Source: JAHECE01 sp963780675
Lineage (GTDB): Bacteria > Actinomycetota > Actinomycetes > Actinomycetales > JAHECE01
Assembly: GCA_963780675.1 (NCBI GenBank)
Contig: CAWACR010000008.1
Location: 62,001-126,000 of the forward strand
Reading direction: 5' to 3'
Length of the DNA: 64,000 nt
A program made the position numbers and the translations under genes. Numbering within the stretch: position 1 is the first letter of the stretch; the number at the start of each line of letters is the position of its first letter. Of this stretch, positions 42,830 to 52,376 are shown one piece after another. A model generated the notes under the pieces. That model saw nothing but the letters and a program-made list of their open reading frames with translations, did no database searches and was not told the DNA's origin.

Positions 42830-43621
42830 TCACCCGACGGGGGTGTCCCCCACGTACGGGGTGCGCAGCTGGACCGGCTCCGGAGCTGCCTCGCGGCGGA
42901 CCTCCGCCTTGCGCGCCTGGACGGCCGCGACACGCAGGTTGAGCGCCTCGACGAGCAGCGAGAAGGCGATCGGGCCGTAGATGTAGCCCTTGGGGATGTG
43001 CTGGTCGAAGCCCTCGGCCACCAGGCTCATGCCGATCAGCAGAAGGAACGAGAGGGCGAGCATCTTCACGGTCGGGTGCCGATCGACGAACTCCCCGATC
43101 GGCCCGGCCGAGACGAGCATGATCCCCACCGACACCACCACGGCCGCGATCATCACGGCAAGCTCGTCCACCATGCCCACGGCGGTGATGACGGAGTCGA
43201 GGGAGAACACGAGGTCGAGCAGGATGATCTGCACGATCACGGCGCCGAACGTGGCGGCGACCTTGCGCTCCTTGTGCTCTTCCGGCCCCTCGAGCCGCTC
43301 GTGGATCTCGAAGGTCGCCTTGGTGATGAGGAAGAGGCCTCCGAGCAGCAGGATCAGGTCGCGGCCGGAGATCTCCTGACCGAGCACCGTGAACAGCGGC
43401 GCCGTCAGCTTGACGATCCACGACAGCGACAGCAGCAGAAGGATCCGCATGATGAGCGCCAGCGACAGGCCGAGCGTGCGGGCCCGCGGGCGCTGCTCGG
43501 GCGGGAGCTTCCCCGCCATGATCGAGATGAAGACGATGTTGTCGATGCCGAGGACGATCTCCAGGAGGAGGAGTGTCGCGAAGGCGAGCCAGATCTCCGG
43601 GCTGGCGAGCAGCTCGAGCAT
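42830..43621 (-). CDS. TerC-family membrane protein
   Basis: 263 residues with about seven membrane helices. The TerC signature LEIVLGIDNIVFISIMAGKL starts helix 1-2, and LDLVFSLDSVITAVGMVDE carries the second conserved acidic pair. Homologues (TerC, Alx, MeeF-like) export Mn2+ or protect metalated exoenzymes; older work links them to tellurite resistance. ATG 43621 is preceded by GAGAGG. It is divergent from the NUDIX gene. Confidence 0.92.
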   Translation of the reverse strand: MLELLASPEIWLAFATLLLLEIVLGIDNIVFISIMAGKLPPEQRPRARTLGLSLALIMRILLLLSLSWIVKLTAPLFTVLGQEISGRDLILLLGGLFLITKATFEIHERLEGPEEHKERKVAATFGAVIVQIILLDLVFSLDSVITAVGMVDELAVMIAAVVVSVGIMLVSAGPIGEFVDRHPTVKMLALSFLLLIGMSLVAEGFDQHIPKGYIYGPIAFSLLVEALNLRVAAVQARKAEVRREAAPEPVQLRTPYVGDTPVG

Positions 43622-43749
43622 GAAGGATCCTCTCGGGATGGGGCAGGAACCGCAGATTGTGCCCGCCCGCGCCCCCCTCACGCGACCGCGCCGACTGCCC
43701 GCCCCCGGCACGCCCCGACTCCCCGCCCCGGCCCCGCGGTCGACGCCGG

Positions 43750-43755
43750 TAAAAT
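43750..43755 (+). promoter_or_regulatory. -10 box of a leaderless NUDIX mRNA
   Basis: TAAAAT ends 7 bases before ATG 43763 and stands out in the GC-rich context. RNA would start at or next to the A of the start codon; no ribosome site is present. Confidence 0.55.
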
Positions 43756-43762
43756 TCACGCC

Positions 43763-44224
43763 ATGCCGGCAACGCGTGGACGCGACGACGACGCCCCCGG
43801 CGGGGCGCCGTCGTCCGCCGCGCGCCTCGTCGTCGCCGCCGCGATCGTCGACGACCTTCTCGCGCCGCGACGCCTCCTGGCTGCCCGCCGCTCTGCCCCG
43901 AAGTCCCTGGCGGGACGGTGGGAGTTCCCGGGCGGGAAGGTCGAGCCCGGCGAGACCCACCACGAGGCCCTCCACCGGGAGATGGCCGAAGAGCTCGGCA
44001 TCACGATCGCCGTCGGACGCGTCGTGCCCGGCCCCCTGGCCGGCGCCTGGCGGGTCCTGCCGGGGTACGAGATGCGGGTCTGGGTCGCGGAGATCGTCGA
44101 CGGCGAACCCGCGCCGCTCCTGGACCACGACGAGATCCGCTGGCTGGCCCCCGGCCGGTGGCACGACGTGCCCTGGCTCGACGCGGACGTCCCGATCGTC
44201 GACGCCCTCGCCAACCTGACGTGA
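43763..44224 (+). CDS. NUDIX hydrolase, MutT-like
   Basis: 153 residues. NUDIX box: GGKVEPGETHHEALHREMAE followed by ELGI, with the catalytic REMAEEL. The WEFPGG block before it and the C-terminal IRWLAPGRWHDVPWLDAD are typical of MutT/CTP pyrophosphohydrolase proteins that remove oxidised or non-canonical nucleotides. Substrate not determinable from sequence. The mRNA is probably leaderless (TAAAAT 7 bases before the ATG). Confidence 0.9.
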   Translation: MPATRGRDDDAPGGAPSSAARLVVAAAIVDDLLAPRRLLAARRSAPKSLAGRWEFPGGKVEPGETHHEALHREMAEELGITIAVGRVVPGPLAGAWRVLPGYEMRVWVAEIVDGEPAPLLDHDEIRWLAPGRWHDVPWLDADVPIVDALANLT

Positions 44225-44297
44225 GTCCCGCGGCCCCGTCCTGACACCTGTTCACGACGATTGGCGCCATTCCGTCACCAAGTGCGACACTAGGCTC

Positions 44298-44909
44298 ATG
44301 CCCAAGATAATGGGGGCGTCCCTCGCCGAGCATCGGGAGCAGATCCGCACCCGCCTCTTCGACGCGCTCTCCTCGCTCATGGCCGAGTCGGGGTTCGACT
44401 CCATCAGCCTCGCCGACATCGCCGCGAAGGCCGGCGTCGGCCGCACGGCGGTCTACAACCACTTCACGGACAAGGAAGCCCTGCTCCTCGCGTTCATCGA
44501 GAGCGAGACGGCTTCGTACGTCGCCACCCTCGAGGCCGCCCTCGCCGGGGTCGAGGACCCGGAGGACCAGCTCCGCGTCTACGTCCGCCAGCAGATCCAG
44601 CTCACGAGGGACTACCGCCTCGCGCCGGGCCCGGACCTGCGCTCCGTCGTCTCGCGTGCCACGCTCGAGCGGTTGCGCGACCACGCCGTCCACGTGGAGC
44701 GGATCCTCCGCCGCATCCTGGGCGCCGGCATCGAGTCCGGCCGGTTCCCCGACCAGGACCTCGACGTCGTCGTCCCCCTCGTCAACGCGTGCCTGTCGGG
44801 GCGGGGCGGGCGCGAGCCCGGCGGCCCGCGTCCGGCCACGATCGACGGGACGGAGGCTTTCCTCCTGCGCGCGGTGGGCGCCCTGGCCCCGGTCGGCACG
44901 CCGGCCTGA
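44298..44909 (+). CDS. TetR-family regulator
   Basis: 203 residues. N-terminal helix-turn-helix: IRTRLFDALSSLMAESGFDS then ISLADIAAKAGVGRTAVYNH and FTDKEALLLAFIE. The C-terminal effector domain is not recognisable to a subfamily. A -10-like TAGGCT (44291-44296) lies directly before ATG 44298. If that is the promoter, translation may begin at the in-frame ATG 44310 instead. Target genes unknown; the downstream gene is convergent. Confidence 0.88.
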   Translation: MPKIMGASLAEHREQIRTRLFDALSSLMAESGFDSISLADIAAKAGVGRTAVYNHFTDKEALLLAFIESETASYVATLEAALAGVEDPEDQLRVYVRQQIQLTRDYRLAPGPDLRSVVSRATLERLRDHAVHVERILRRILGAGIESGRFPDQDLDVVVPLVNACLSGRGGREPGGPRPATIDGTEAFLLRAVGALAPVGTPA

Positions 44910-44971
44910 CGCTCGGGCTTGTGCCCAGGCGGGCGACCCCGACGACGGCGCCCGGCCAGGTGGATCGACGC

Positions 44972-45232
44972 TCAGCGGCGCCGACCGCGTCCCGCGTACA
45001 GGGAGACGCCGAGGGCGGCGAGGGCAACCTGGATCGCCAGTTCGATCCAGTCGATCCCCGCAGTGTTCGCGACGCCGAGGAGACGCGCGATGAACGTGCC
45101 CACGAGCGCAGCCGCGATCCCGACGACGATCGTCATGAGGATGCCCATGTTCTGCTTGCCCCGCACGAACAGGCGACCGAGCGCCCCGATGATCAGTCCG
45201 ACGATGATGGCGCTGATGATTGACGTCAACAT
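44972..45232 (-). CDS. GlsB/YeaQ/YmgE stress-response membrane protein
   Basis: 86 residues with three membrane helices: ISAIIVGLIIGALGRLFV, GILMTIVVGIAAALVGTFIA and IELAIQVALAALGVSLYAG. The glycine-rich GLIIGALGRL start and internal GIAAALVG are family traits (transglycosylase-associated Pfam). Members respond to envelope or alkaline stress; mechanism unknown. The mRNA looks leaderless. Confidence 0.88.
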   Translation of the reverse strand: MLTSIISAIIVGLIIGALGRLFVRGKQNMGILMTIVVGIAAALVGTFIARLLGVANTAGIDWIELAIQVALAALGVSLYAGRGRRR

Positions 45233-45238
45233 GCGTGC

Positions 45239-45244
45239 ACCGTA
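45239..45244 (-). promoter_or_regulatory. -10 box of a leaderless GlsB-type mRNA
   Basis: On the minus strand TACGGT is followed by 6 bases (GCACGC) and ATG 45232. No Shine-Dalgarno sequence is present. Confidence 0.45.
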
Positions 45245-45329
45245 ACCGCTGCCCCTCGCCGTGCTCCACTCCGCCCCGGCTGCACCCGGTCGCGCGCCCG
45301 GCGCCACGTGGCGGCGCCCGGCGGCCGAC

Positions 45330-45335
45330 TAGGGT
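45330..45335 (+). promoter_or_regulatory. -10 box of a leaderless LmeA-like mRNA
   Basis: TAGGGT is followed by 6 bases (CGAGCC) and ATG 45342. Same arrangement as at 43750 and 45239. Confidence 0.45.
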
Positions 45336-45341
45336 CGAGCC

Positions 45342-46079
45342 ATGCGCCGAGGTCTCGTGCTCGTCCTGGTGATCGCCCTGGTGGGCCTCGGATTGCTGGC
45401 TGTGGCGGACCGGCTGGTCCACCGATCCGCGGAGTCGCGCGCCACCGAAGCGCTTGCCGACGCCGGAATCGACCTCAGCGACGACGCCGCGATCACCCTC
45501 GGCGGGTTCCCGTTCCTCACCCAGCTGGCGAGCGGCCGTCTGACCGAGGCGACCCTCGACGCCGACGGCGCGACGATCGAGGGGATGGATCTCGTCGACG
45601 TCGAGGCCACGGCCCTGGGCGTCAGCACCGCCGCCCCGTACACGGCCGAGTCGCTCGAGCTGAGCGCAACGGCCCCGGCGGCCACCCTCGACCAGGCCGT
45701 CGCGGACTCCGGGCTCGGCGAGCTGGGCTTCGACGTCGAGATCGGCATCGAGGACGGCGTCGTCGTCGCCTCGACCACCGTGCTCCGCCTCCCGGTCGAG
45801 GTGTCGATGGTCCCCGTTCCCGCCGGACGCGCGATCGGGATGGGCCTGGAGTCGTTCTCGATCGCGGGCTTCACGGTCTCGGCCGAGGACCTCCCCGAGA
45901 TCCTCCGCGACGCCCTCGCCCGGATCCACGTGCCTCTCGAGGAGCTGCCCGAGGGGCTCGAGGTGACCGACGTCGTCGTCGTCGAGAACGGCCTGCGGAT
46001 CACGGCGAGCGGGACGGAGGTGGTCCTGCAGGCCCCCGCGTCCGAGACCGCCGGAGACGAGCCGGCCGACCAGGGCTGA
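45342..46079 (+). CDS. LmeA-like phospholipid-binding protein (DUF2993)
   Basis: 245 residues. An N-terminal signal or anchor helix (GLVLVLVIALVGLGLLAVAD) is followed by a DUF2993 domain: ITLGGFPFLTQLASGRLTEA, VDVEATALGVS, VVASTTVLRLPVEVSMVPVP, GLRITASGTEVVLQAP. In mycobacteria LmeA is a periplasmic lipid-binding protein needed for mannan elongation of cell-envelope lipoglycans. A similar envelope role is inferred. Confidence 0.85.
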   Translation: MRRGLVLVLVIALVGLGLLAVADRLVHRSAESRATEALADAGIDLSDDAAITLGGFPFLTQLASGRLTEATLDADGATIEGMDLVDVEATALGVSTAAPYTAESLELSATAPAATLDQAVADSGLGELGFDVEIGIEDGVVVASTTVLRLPVEVSMVPVPAGRAIGMGLESFSIAGFTVSAEDLPEILRDALARIHVPLEELPEGLEVTDVVVVENGLRITASGTEVVLQAPASETAGDEPADQG

Positions 46080-46081
46080 GG

Positions 46082-48284
46082 TCACCTCACCATCACGCCG
46101 CGTGGCCGACCGCGGCTGACCCCTACGGGCGGGGCTCCCCGCCCGGCCCCGCGTTCCCGCCGGCCCCGCCTCCCGGTCCGCGTCGCGAGATCGGCGAGCA
46201 TCGCGTTGTAGGCGGCGAGCTCGGCGTCGCCGTCGCGATCGGCCTGGCGGTCCTTGCGCCGCGCCGTCCGGTCGTCCTCCCGGGCCCACTGCACGGCGAC
46301 GACGCCGGCGAGGACCAGCGTGGGGATCTCGCCGAGGGCCCAGGCGAGGTTGGCCCCCTGCCGCTGGTCCGCGAGCGCGTCCACACCCCATGGCAGGCCC
46401 AGACCCCCGAACCAGTCCGCGGCGAGCAGCGCCGTCGACTGCGCGAGCGCCACCCCGAAGAACGCGTGGAACGCCATCGTCGCGAAGAGGAGGACGAGGC
46501 GGATCGGGTACGCCGGTCGCCTCGGCCCAGGGTCGATCCCCACCAGCACGTTCGCGAACAGGTACCCGGCGAGCGAGAAGTGCACGACCATGAAGACGTG
46601 CCCCACGTGCGACGTGAGGGCCAGCTCGAAGAGCCCCGTGTAGTAGAAGATGATCATCGCTGCCCGCGAAGTTCACCGCGGCCACCAACGGGTGGGCGAA
46701 GAACCGCGCCCACCCCGACTCCACGAGGGCCAGCAACCACTCCCGCGGCCCCCGCGAGCGGTCATGCCGCACGGGCAGGGCCCGCAGGGCGAGCGTCACG
46801 GGCGCGCCGAGGGCGAACAGGACGGGCGTGAGAGTCGCCAGGGCCATGTGCTCGACCATGTGCACGCTGAACAGCACCTGCCCGTAGACCGCAGGCGCAC
46901 CGTTGGTCACCAGGAAGAAGATGACGGCGCCGCTCACCCAGGAGATCGTCCGACCGGGTGACCACCGGTCGCCCCGCCGACGCAGCCGCACCACCCAGCG
47001 CAGGTAGACGACCACCATCACGACGGCGACCAGCGCGAGGAGCAGGTCCGGGCGCCACTGCGCGAGCCAGGCCTGCGCCGTCGGCTCGGGGGGCGCCGGG
47101 AACCCGGTGATCGCCTCGGTGGGGGTGGGCGCCGCGGGCGGTTCCTGCGGGACGGGTGGCGGCGTCCCGGCGAGGGCCACGGCCACCCCGCTGACCGCCC
47201 CCATGACGGCGAGCTCGACAGCGGCCAACCGCCAGAAGAGCAGGGGACGCGCACCCAGGCTCGGGATCGTGGTGCGGCGGTGCACGTAGCCCGCGCCACC
47301 CAGCGCCACGATCAGGGCGACCTTCGCGACCACGAGCCGCCCGTACGGCGTCGTCAGCCCCTCGGCTCCGCCGACCCGGACCCACGCGTTCACCACGCCC
47401 GAGATCCCGACGGCGAGGTAGGCCCACAGGGCGAGCGCCGAGTAGCGCCCGACGGCGGGCGGCAGGTCGCGCTCGAGCCGCCGGGCGAGCAGGGCGAGGG
47501 CCGCCAGCCCGCCGATCCACACCGCCGCGCCCGCGAGGTGCAGGAACATCGCGGAGACGGCGAGGCTGTGGTTCGCCGTCCCGGCGGCGTGGCCCGTCTG
47601 GGCGAGGACGCCGAGCGCCACGCCCACCACCACGAGCGTCCACGCAGCCCCCGTGGGTCCGCTGACGGCGAGGGCGAGGGTCGCGGTCAGCGCCGCGAGC
47701 AGCGCCACGGCCAGGAGCATCCGGCCGAGCGAGATCTCGGTGACGAACACGCCGAGCTGGGCCCCGAAGGTGGGGGCGGCGGGCGACTCCCCGACGATGC
47801 TCGCGTAGTCGAACAGGAGCCGCGCCCCGGCGAGGAGCGCCCAGGCCGCCGCGGACCCGGCCGCGATCGCCAGGCCGGTCCGGACGAGCGGCGTCACGCC
47901 GTCGTCAGGGCCGGGGGCCGACCGGCGCCCCGGGCGCGCTCGCGCCGGGAGCGTCCGCGGCAGCACGGTGACGACCAGGAGGAGTCCGCCGACGGTGAGG
48001 GCGGTCGCGAGGTGGCCGAGCACGGTGACGACGGGGGCGGCCCACCGCACCGCGGCGCCGGGGTCCGCGATCACGCGCGGGCCGAACGCGCCCGACGTCG
48101 CCGCGGCCAGGACGAGCGCCACCAGGCCGACGACGACGGCGCCCGCGGCAGCGAACGGGACCCACCGGGGGCCTTGGGTCGGGGAGGTATCGGCGGGTTC
48201 ACCGGCCGACGACGCCGCCGCCGCCGCAGACGACGAGGCCGCAGACGACGAGGCGGTGTTTCGCGCGCCGACGTCCGAGGTCAC
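46082..48284 (-). CDS. CopD-CtaG fusion: copper resistance D domain plus cytochrome c oxidase assembly domain (one frameshift)
   Basis: About 733 residues with ~14 membrane helices. The first half is CopD-like (HLATALTVGGLLLVVTVLP, LAVSAMFLHLAGAAVWIGGL, YSALALWAYLAVGISGVVNA). The second half is a CtaG/Caa3_CtaG domain (YGQVLFSVHMVEHMALATLT, HPLVAAVNFAGS, MIIFYYTGLFELALTSHVGH, MVVHFSLAGYLFANVLVG). This fusion is standard in actinobacteria and is thought to move copper for CuA/CuB insertion. One G appears inserted near 46659 (GGCAGCGATGATC), splitting the frame. ATG 48284 precedes a Ser/Ala-rich cytoplasmic start. Confidence 0.88.
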
Positions 48285-48385
48285 GCGCCCAGCCTACGAG
48301 CGGATCGCCGCGCGGGCGGTCGCGACCTTCATGACGAGCCGACGGGCGAACCGCCGATCAGCACGACGTCACGTCCGAGGGGGTC

Positions 48386-48416
48386 CTCGACCTCACGGAC
48401 GAGAGGGCTCGACCTC
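48386..48416 (+). repeat. 31-nt repeat element, copy 4
   Basis: CTCGACCTC, core ACGGACGAGAGGG, CTCGACCTC. It is followed by CAGCGAGAGTGGGG, which resembles the flank of copy 3 (CGGCGAGGTGGGG at 38983-38996). Located between the CopD-CtaG start and the E2 gene end. Confidence 0.85.
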
Positions 48417-48440
48417 AGCGAGAGTGGGGTGGGGGTGGGA

Positions 48441-50008
48441 TCAGGTCCAGACCATCGCCTGGGCCGGGTCCTCCAGCAGCTTGGCGACGTCGGCCAGGAC
48501 CCGCGAGCCGAGCTCGCCGTCGACGAGCCGGTGGTCGAAGCTGACAGCGCGAGCTGGGTGACCCAGCGCTTCTTGATCTTGCCCTTGTGGACCCACGGCT
48601 GCTCGCGGATCGACGCCGAACGCGAGGATCGCGGACTCGCCCGGCATGAGGATCGGCGTGCCGGTGTCGATGCCGAAGACGCCGACGTTCGTGATGGTGA
48701 TGATGCCGTCCGACATGTCCTTCGGCGTCGACTTGCCCGTCCGCGCCTTCTGCGGTGAGCTCCTCGAGCGCCTCCGCGAGCTCGTGCAGCGTCATCCGGT
48801 GGGCGTCCTTGATGTTCGGGACGATCAGCCCGCGCGGCGTCGCCGCGGCGATGCCGAGGTTCACGTAGTGCTTGTAGACGATCTCCTGGCGCTCGTCGTC
48901 CCACGACGCGTTGATCTCGGGGTGCCGTCGCACCGCGATGAGCGAGCGCCTTCGCCGCGATGAGCAGCGGCGTGACCCGGACGTCCGCGAAGGCCTTGTC
49001 CTCGCGCGAGGCGCTGGACCAGCTACATCGTCCGCGTGACGTCGACCGTGTGGAACACCGTGACATGCGGCGCGGTGAACGCGCTCGCCACCATCGCCTC
49101 GGCCGTGCGCCTGCGCACCGACTTCACGGGCACGCGCGTGGTGCGACCGTCCGCGGAGACGTAGCCCCGGCGAGCCACGGCTGGTCGTCACCCGGGTAGG
49201 TCGCCAGCACCTGCGCCTGCGACCTCGGCCGAGTGCGCCAGGACGTCCTCGCGTGTGACGATCCCGCCCGGACCCGAGGCGGTGACGACCGACAGGTCGA
49301 CGCCCAGGTCCTTGGCGAGCTTGCGCACCGGCGGCTTGGCGAGCACGGCCGCCGCCAACGGCGACCGCGGGAGCTCAGCCCCGGTCCCGCTGTTCGCCGG
49401 CGCCAGGCCGGCCGCCGGGCCGGACGTCGCGCGCACACCGGCCGCAGGCCCGGAGGTGGCCCGCACCCCGGCCATCGGGCCCGAGGTCGACGCGGCCGCG
49501 GGGCGGGCGGCCGCCGGAGCCGGGGCGGCCGGGGCGACCACGCGGGCCGGGGCGGGGGGCGCCGTCGTCGTCGGGGCTGCTGCGACCGGTGCCGGGGCGA
49601 CCGGCGCCGGAGCAGCGGCGTCCGCCGCCGGCGCGCCCTTGCGCGGCCGGCGGTGCCCGTGCGCGTGCTTGGTGCCGTAACCGACGAGGACGTCGCCGCT
49701 GGTGTCGTCCGCGGCCTCCTCGGCTCCGTCGCCGTCCTCGTCGCCGCCGGCGGCGCCCGTCGGGTCGACGTCGATGACGATGATCGGCGTGCCGACATCC
49801 ACCGTGGCGCCCACCTCGACGAGGAGTTCGCTCACCACGCCGGTGAACGGGCTGGGCAGCTCGACGAGCGACTTGGCGGTCTCGATCTCGACGATCGTCT
49901 GGTTGACCGTCGACCGTCGTCGCCCACGGCGACGCGCCACTCGACGATGTCGGCCTCGGTCAGGCCCTCGCCCACGTCCGGGAGACGGAAACTGCGGAAG
50001 CTCGGCAC
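48441..50008 (-). CDS. 2-oxoacid dehydrogenase E2, dihydrolipoamide acyltransferase (multiply frameshifted)
   Basis: E2 core of a branched-chain or pyruvate-type 2-oxoacid dehydrogenase. Order of domains: lipoyl domain (RLPDVGEGLTEADIVEWRVA; lipoyl Lys in EIETAKSLVELPSPFTG), Ala/Pro linker with repeated RATSGPAAGV, E3/E1-binding domain (PPVRKLAKDLGVDLSVVTAS, GPGGIVTREDVL), and catalytic domain ending with MSDGIITITNVGVFGIDTGT and the catalytic FDHRLVDGELGSR. The frame is continuous from ~49915 to ~49200 but breaks several times after that and once before. GTG 50008 follows GAGGAGG. The conserved residues argue for sequence errors rather than a dead gene. Confidence 0.8.
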
Positions 50009-50057
50009 GGGGTGATCCTCCTCGATGGGGACGGGGACGTCGCTCGCGGCGGGGACG

Positions 50058-51082
50058 TCAGTAGGCCAGGACGCGGTCGACGGCGTCCAGCACGCGGTCG
50101 ACGTTCGGGAGGTACTCGTGCTCGATGTTCGCCGGCGGGTACGGGGCGTGGAAGCCACCGACCCGCAGCACGGGCGCCTCGAGGGCGAAGAAGCACTCCT
50201 CGGTGATGCGCGCAGCGATCTCCGCGCCGACGCCGAAGAGCACGGGCGCCTCGTGCACGACGACGCAGCGGCCGGTGCGCAGGACCGACGCCGCCAGCGG
50301 TGTCGACGTCGAGCGGGGAGATCGAGCGGAGGTCGATCACCTCGACGCTGTGCCCCTCCTCCGCCGCTGCCGCGGCCGCCTGCGAGCGCGCGTCGTCACC
50401 GTCGGGCCGTAGGCCGACGATCGTGACGTCGTGCCGGGCCGGACCACGCGGGCGGAGTGCAGGCTCGTGGCGATCGCCTCCGGCGAGGTGTCCGCGGGGA
50501 CGTCGACGTCGACCTCGCCCTTGTCCCAGTACCGCGCCTTCGGCTCGAGGAACAGCACGGGGTCCGGCGAGGCGATCGCCTGCTGGATCATCGTGAAGGC
50601 GTCGACCGGGTGTCGCGGGCGTGACGATGCGCAGGCCCGGCGGTGTGGGCGAAGAGCGCCTCGGGGCTCTCGCTGTGGTGCTCGACGGCGCCGATGCCGC
50701 CGCCGTACGGCACGCGGATGACGACGGGCAGCTGATCCTGCCCTGGCGAGCGGTAGTGCATCTTGGCGAGCTGGGTGGTGATCTGGTCGAACGCCGGGAA
50801 GATGAAGCCGTCGAACTGGATCTCGCACACGGGGCGGTAGCCGCGCATCGCCATCCCGATCGCCGTGCCGACGATGCCGGACTCCGCGAGCGGCGTGTCG
50901 ACGACGCGGTCCGGGCCGAAGTCCTTGTGCAGGCCGTCGGTCACGCGGAACACGCCGCCGAGCGAGCCGATGTCCTCGCCCATGAGGAGGACCTTGGGGT
51001 CGCGCTCCATCGCGCGTGCGCAGGCCCAGCGTTGATCGCCTTCGCCATGGGGACCTTGGGCACTGCGGTGCGGGTCTCGCAT
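50058..51082 (-). CDS. 2-oxoacid dehydrogenase E1 beta subunit (multiply frameshifted)
   Basis: Thiamine-diphosphate enzyme subunit pairing with the E1 alpha gene upstream. Recognisable blocks are RAMERDPKVLLMGEDIGSLG, GVFRVTDGLHKDFGPDRVVD, TPLAESGIVGTAIGMAMRGY, RPVCEIQFDGFIFPAFDQIT, VVIRVPYGGGIGAVEHHSES and the C-terminal LRVGGFHAPYPPANIEHEYL. The start ATG overlaps the E1 alpha stop (TGATG). At least five single-base shifts occur (among others near 51070, 51030 and 50450). About 340 residues expected. Confidence 0.8.
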
Positions 51083-52225
51083 CAGCGGGCACCCTCCTCT
51101 CGACGAAGGACTCGCTCGTACCGCTCGAACCACGCGCGCTCGGCGTCGACGAGCGCGTGCGGTCGGCGTAGACGTGGTCGAACATCGTCGTCGTGCGGGG
51201 GCTCGCCCAGCGAGCGGCATGTAGTCGCGGACGCGCACGTCGCCGAGCGCCTCGCCCTCGGCGTCGACGGCTCGCGAAGAAGTCGTCGTCAGCGCGCCCA
51301 TCGCGATCCAGGTGGGTCTCGCAGGCGAGCGATCGGGTCGCGCTCGCGCCAGTACTCCTCCTCGGCCGTGCGAGCGATACCGGGTGGGGTCGTCCGACGT
51401 CGTGTGGGCACCCATGCGGTAGGTGAACGCCTCGATGAAGGTGGGGCCGCCGCCCGAGCGGGCACGCTCCAGCGCCTCGCGCGTCACGGCGTAGGACGGC
51501 GAGCACGTCGTTGCCGTCCACCCGGACGCTCGGGATCCCGACCCCGTCCGCCGCGGCGGACGAGCGGCACCCGGGACTGCCGGGTCGTGGGCTCGGAGAT
51601 GGCCCACTGGTTGTTCTGGCAGAAGAACACGATGGGCGCGTTGTTCACGGCCGCGAAGACCAGCGCCTCGTTGTGTCGCCCTGGGAGGTGGCGCCGTCGC
51701 CGAAGTAGACCATGACGGCCGCGTCGCGGTCCGGGATCGCCCGGTGCCGACCAGGCCGTCGCGCTGGCCATCGCCATCGCGTACCCGGTCGCGTGCAGGG
51801 TGTGCGAACCGATGACGAGCGTGTAGAGGTGGAAGTTGTGCTCCTCCGGGTCCCAGCCGCCGTGCTCGAAGCCCCGGAAGATGTGGAGGATGTCGCGAAG
51901 GTCGACGCCGCGGGTGAGCGCGACGCCGTGCTCGCGGTAGGACGGGAAGACGAAGTCTGGGTGGCCGGAGCGCGTGGCCCGAGCCGACCTGTGCGGCCTC
52001 CTGGCCGAGGGACGGGACCCAGAGGCCGAGCTCGCCCTGCCGCTGGAGCGAGGTCGCCTCGCTGTCGAAGCGCCGCACGAGGGTCATGTCGCGGTAGAAG
52101 CCGCGGAGGTCGTCCGCGGACAGGTGGGCGACGAGGGGCGAGTACGTGGGGTCTTCCACGCGGGCGCCGTCGGGGGTGAGCAGCTGGACGAGCTCGGCGT
52201 CCGGAGCGGAGGTGTGGGCGTCCAC
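51082..52225 (-). CDS. 2-oxoacid dehydrogenase E1 alpha subunit (multiply frameshifted)
   Basis: First gene of the dehydrogenase operon. N-terminal blocks LVQLLTPDGARVEDPTYSPL, FYRDMTLVRRFDSEATSLQR and QGELGLWVPSLGQEAAQVGS are in one frame and typical of actinobacterial branched-chain 2-oxoacid E1 alpha proteins. Later blocks (NNAPIVFFCQNNQWAIS-like, ARSGGGPTFIEAFTYRMGAH, TTSDDPTRY) appear in shifting frames. GTG 52225 has AGGAG upstream. The ThDP-binding region is split by indels, so the deposited gene is non-functional as read. With E1 beta and E2 it would oxidise a branched-chain 2-oxoacid (more likely) or pyruvate. Confidence 0.8.
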
Positions 52226-52275
52226 TCGGGCTCCTTCCGGTGAGGACACGACTGACTGACCTACGGTACCGAAAC

Positions 52276-52310
52276 TTACGGGTGCGTAACCTACGCGGTA
52301 GTAGGTTACG
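52276..52310. promoter_or_regulatory. Palindromic operator upstream of the dehydrogenase operon
   Basis: CGTAACCTAC (52285-52294) and GTAGGTTACG (52301-52310) are perfect 10-bp arms with a 6-nt centre. A second palindrome TTACG-GGTG-CGTAA (52276-52289) overlaps the left arm. The A/T-containing arms stand out in this GC-rich DNA. It lies 51-85 bases upstream of the E1 alpha start, suiting a TetR- or GntR-type repressor that controls the operon. Confidence 0.6.
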
Positions 52311-52376
52311 GCCGACCGCTCCGTCGCGGCAAGCACGGACTCATCGAGGCCATCATGGCGTGCATCACACGCCTCG

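Noticed and set aside
42830..44164. Longer TerC reading frame starting at 44164.
   Set aside because: The extra N-terminus is antisense to the NUDIX gene. ATG 43621 has a good ribosome site and begins at the first helix.
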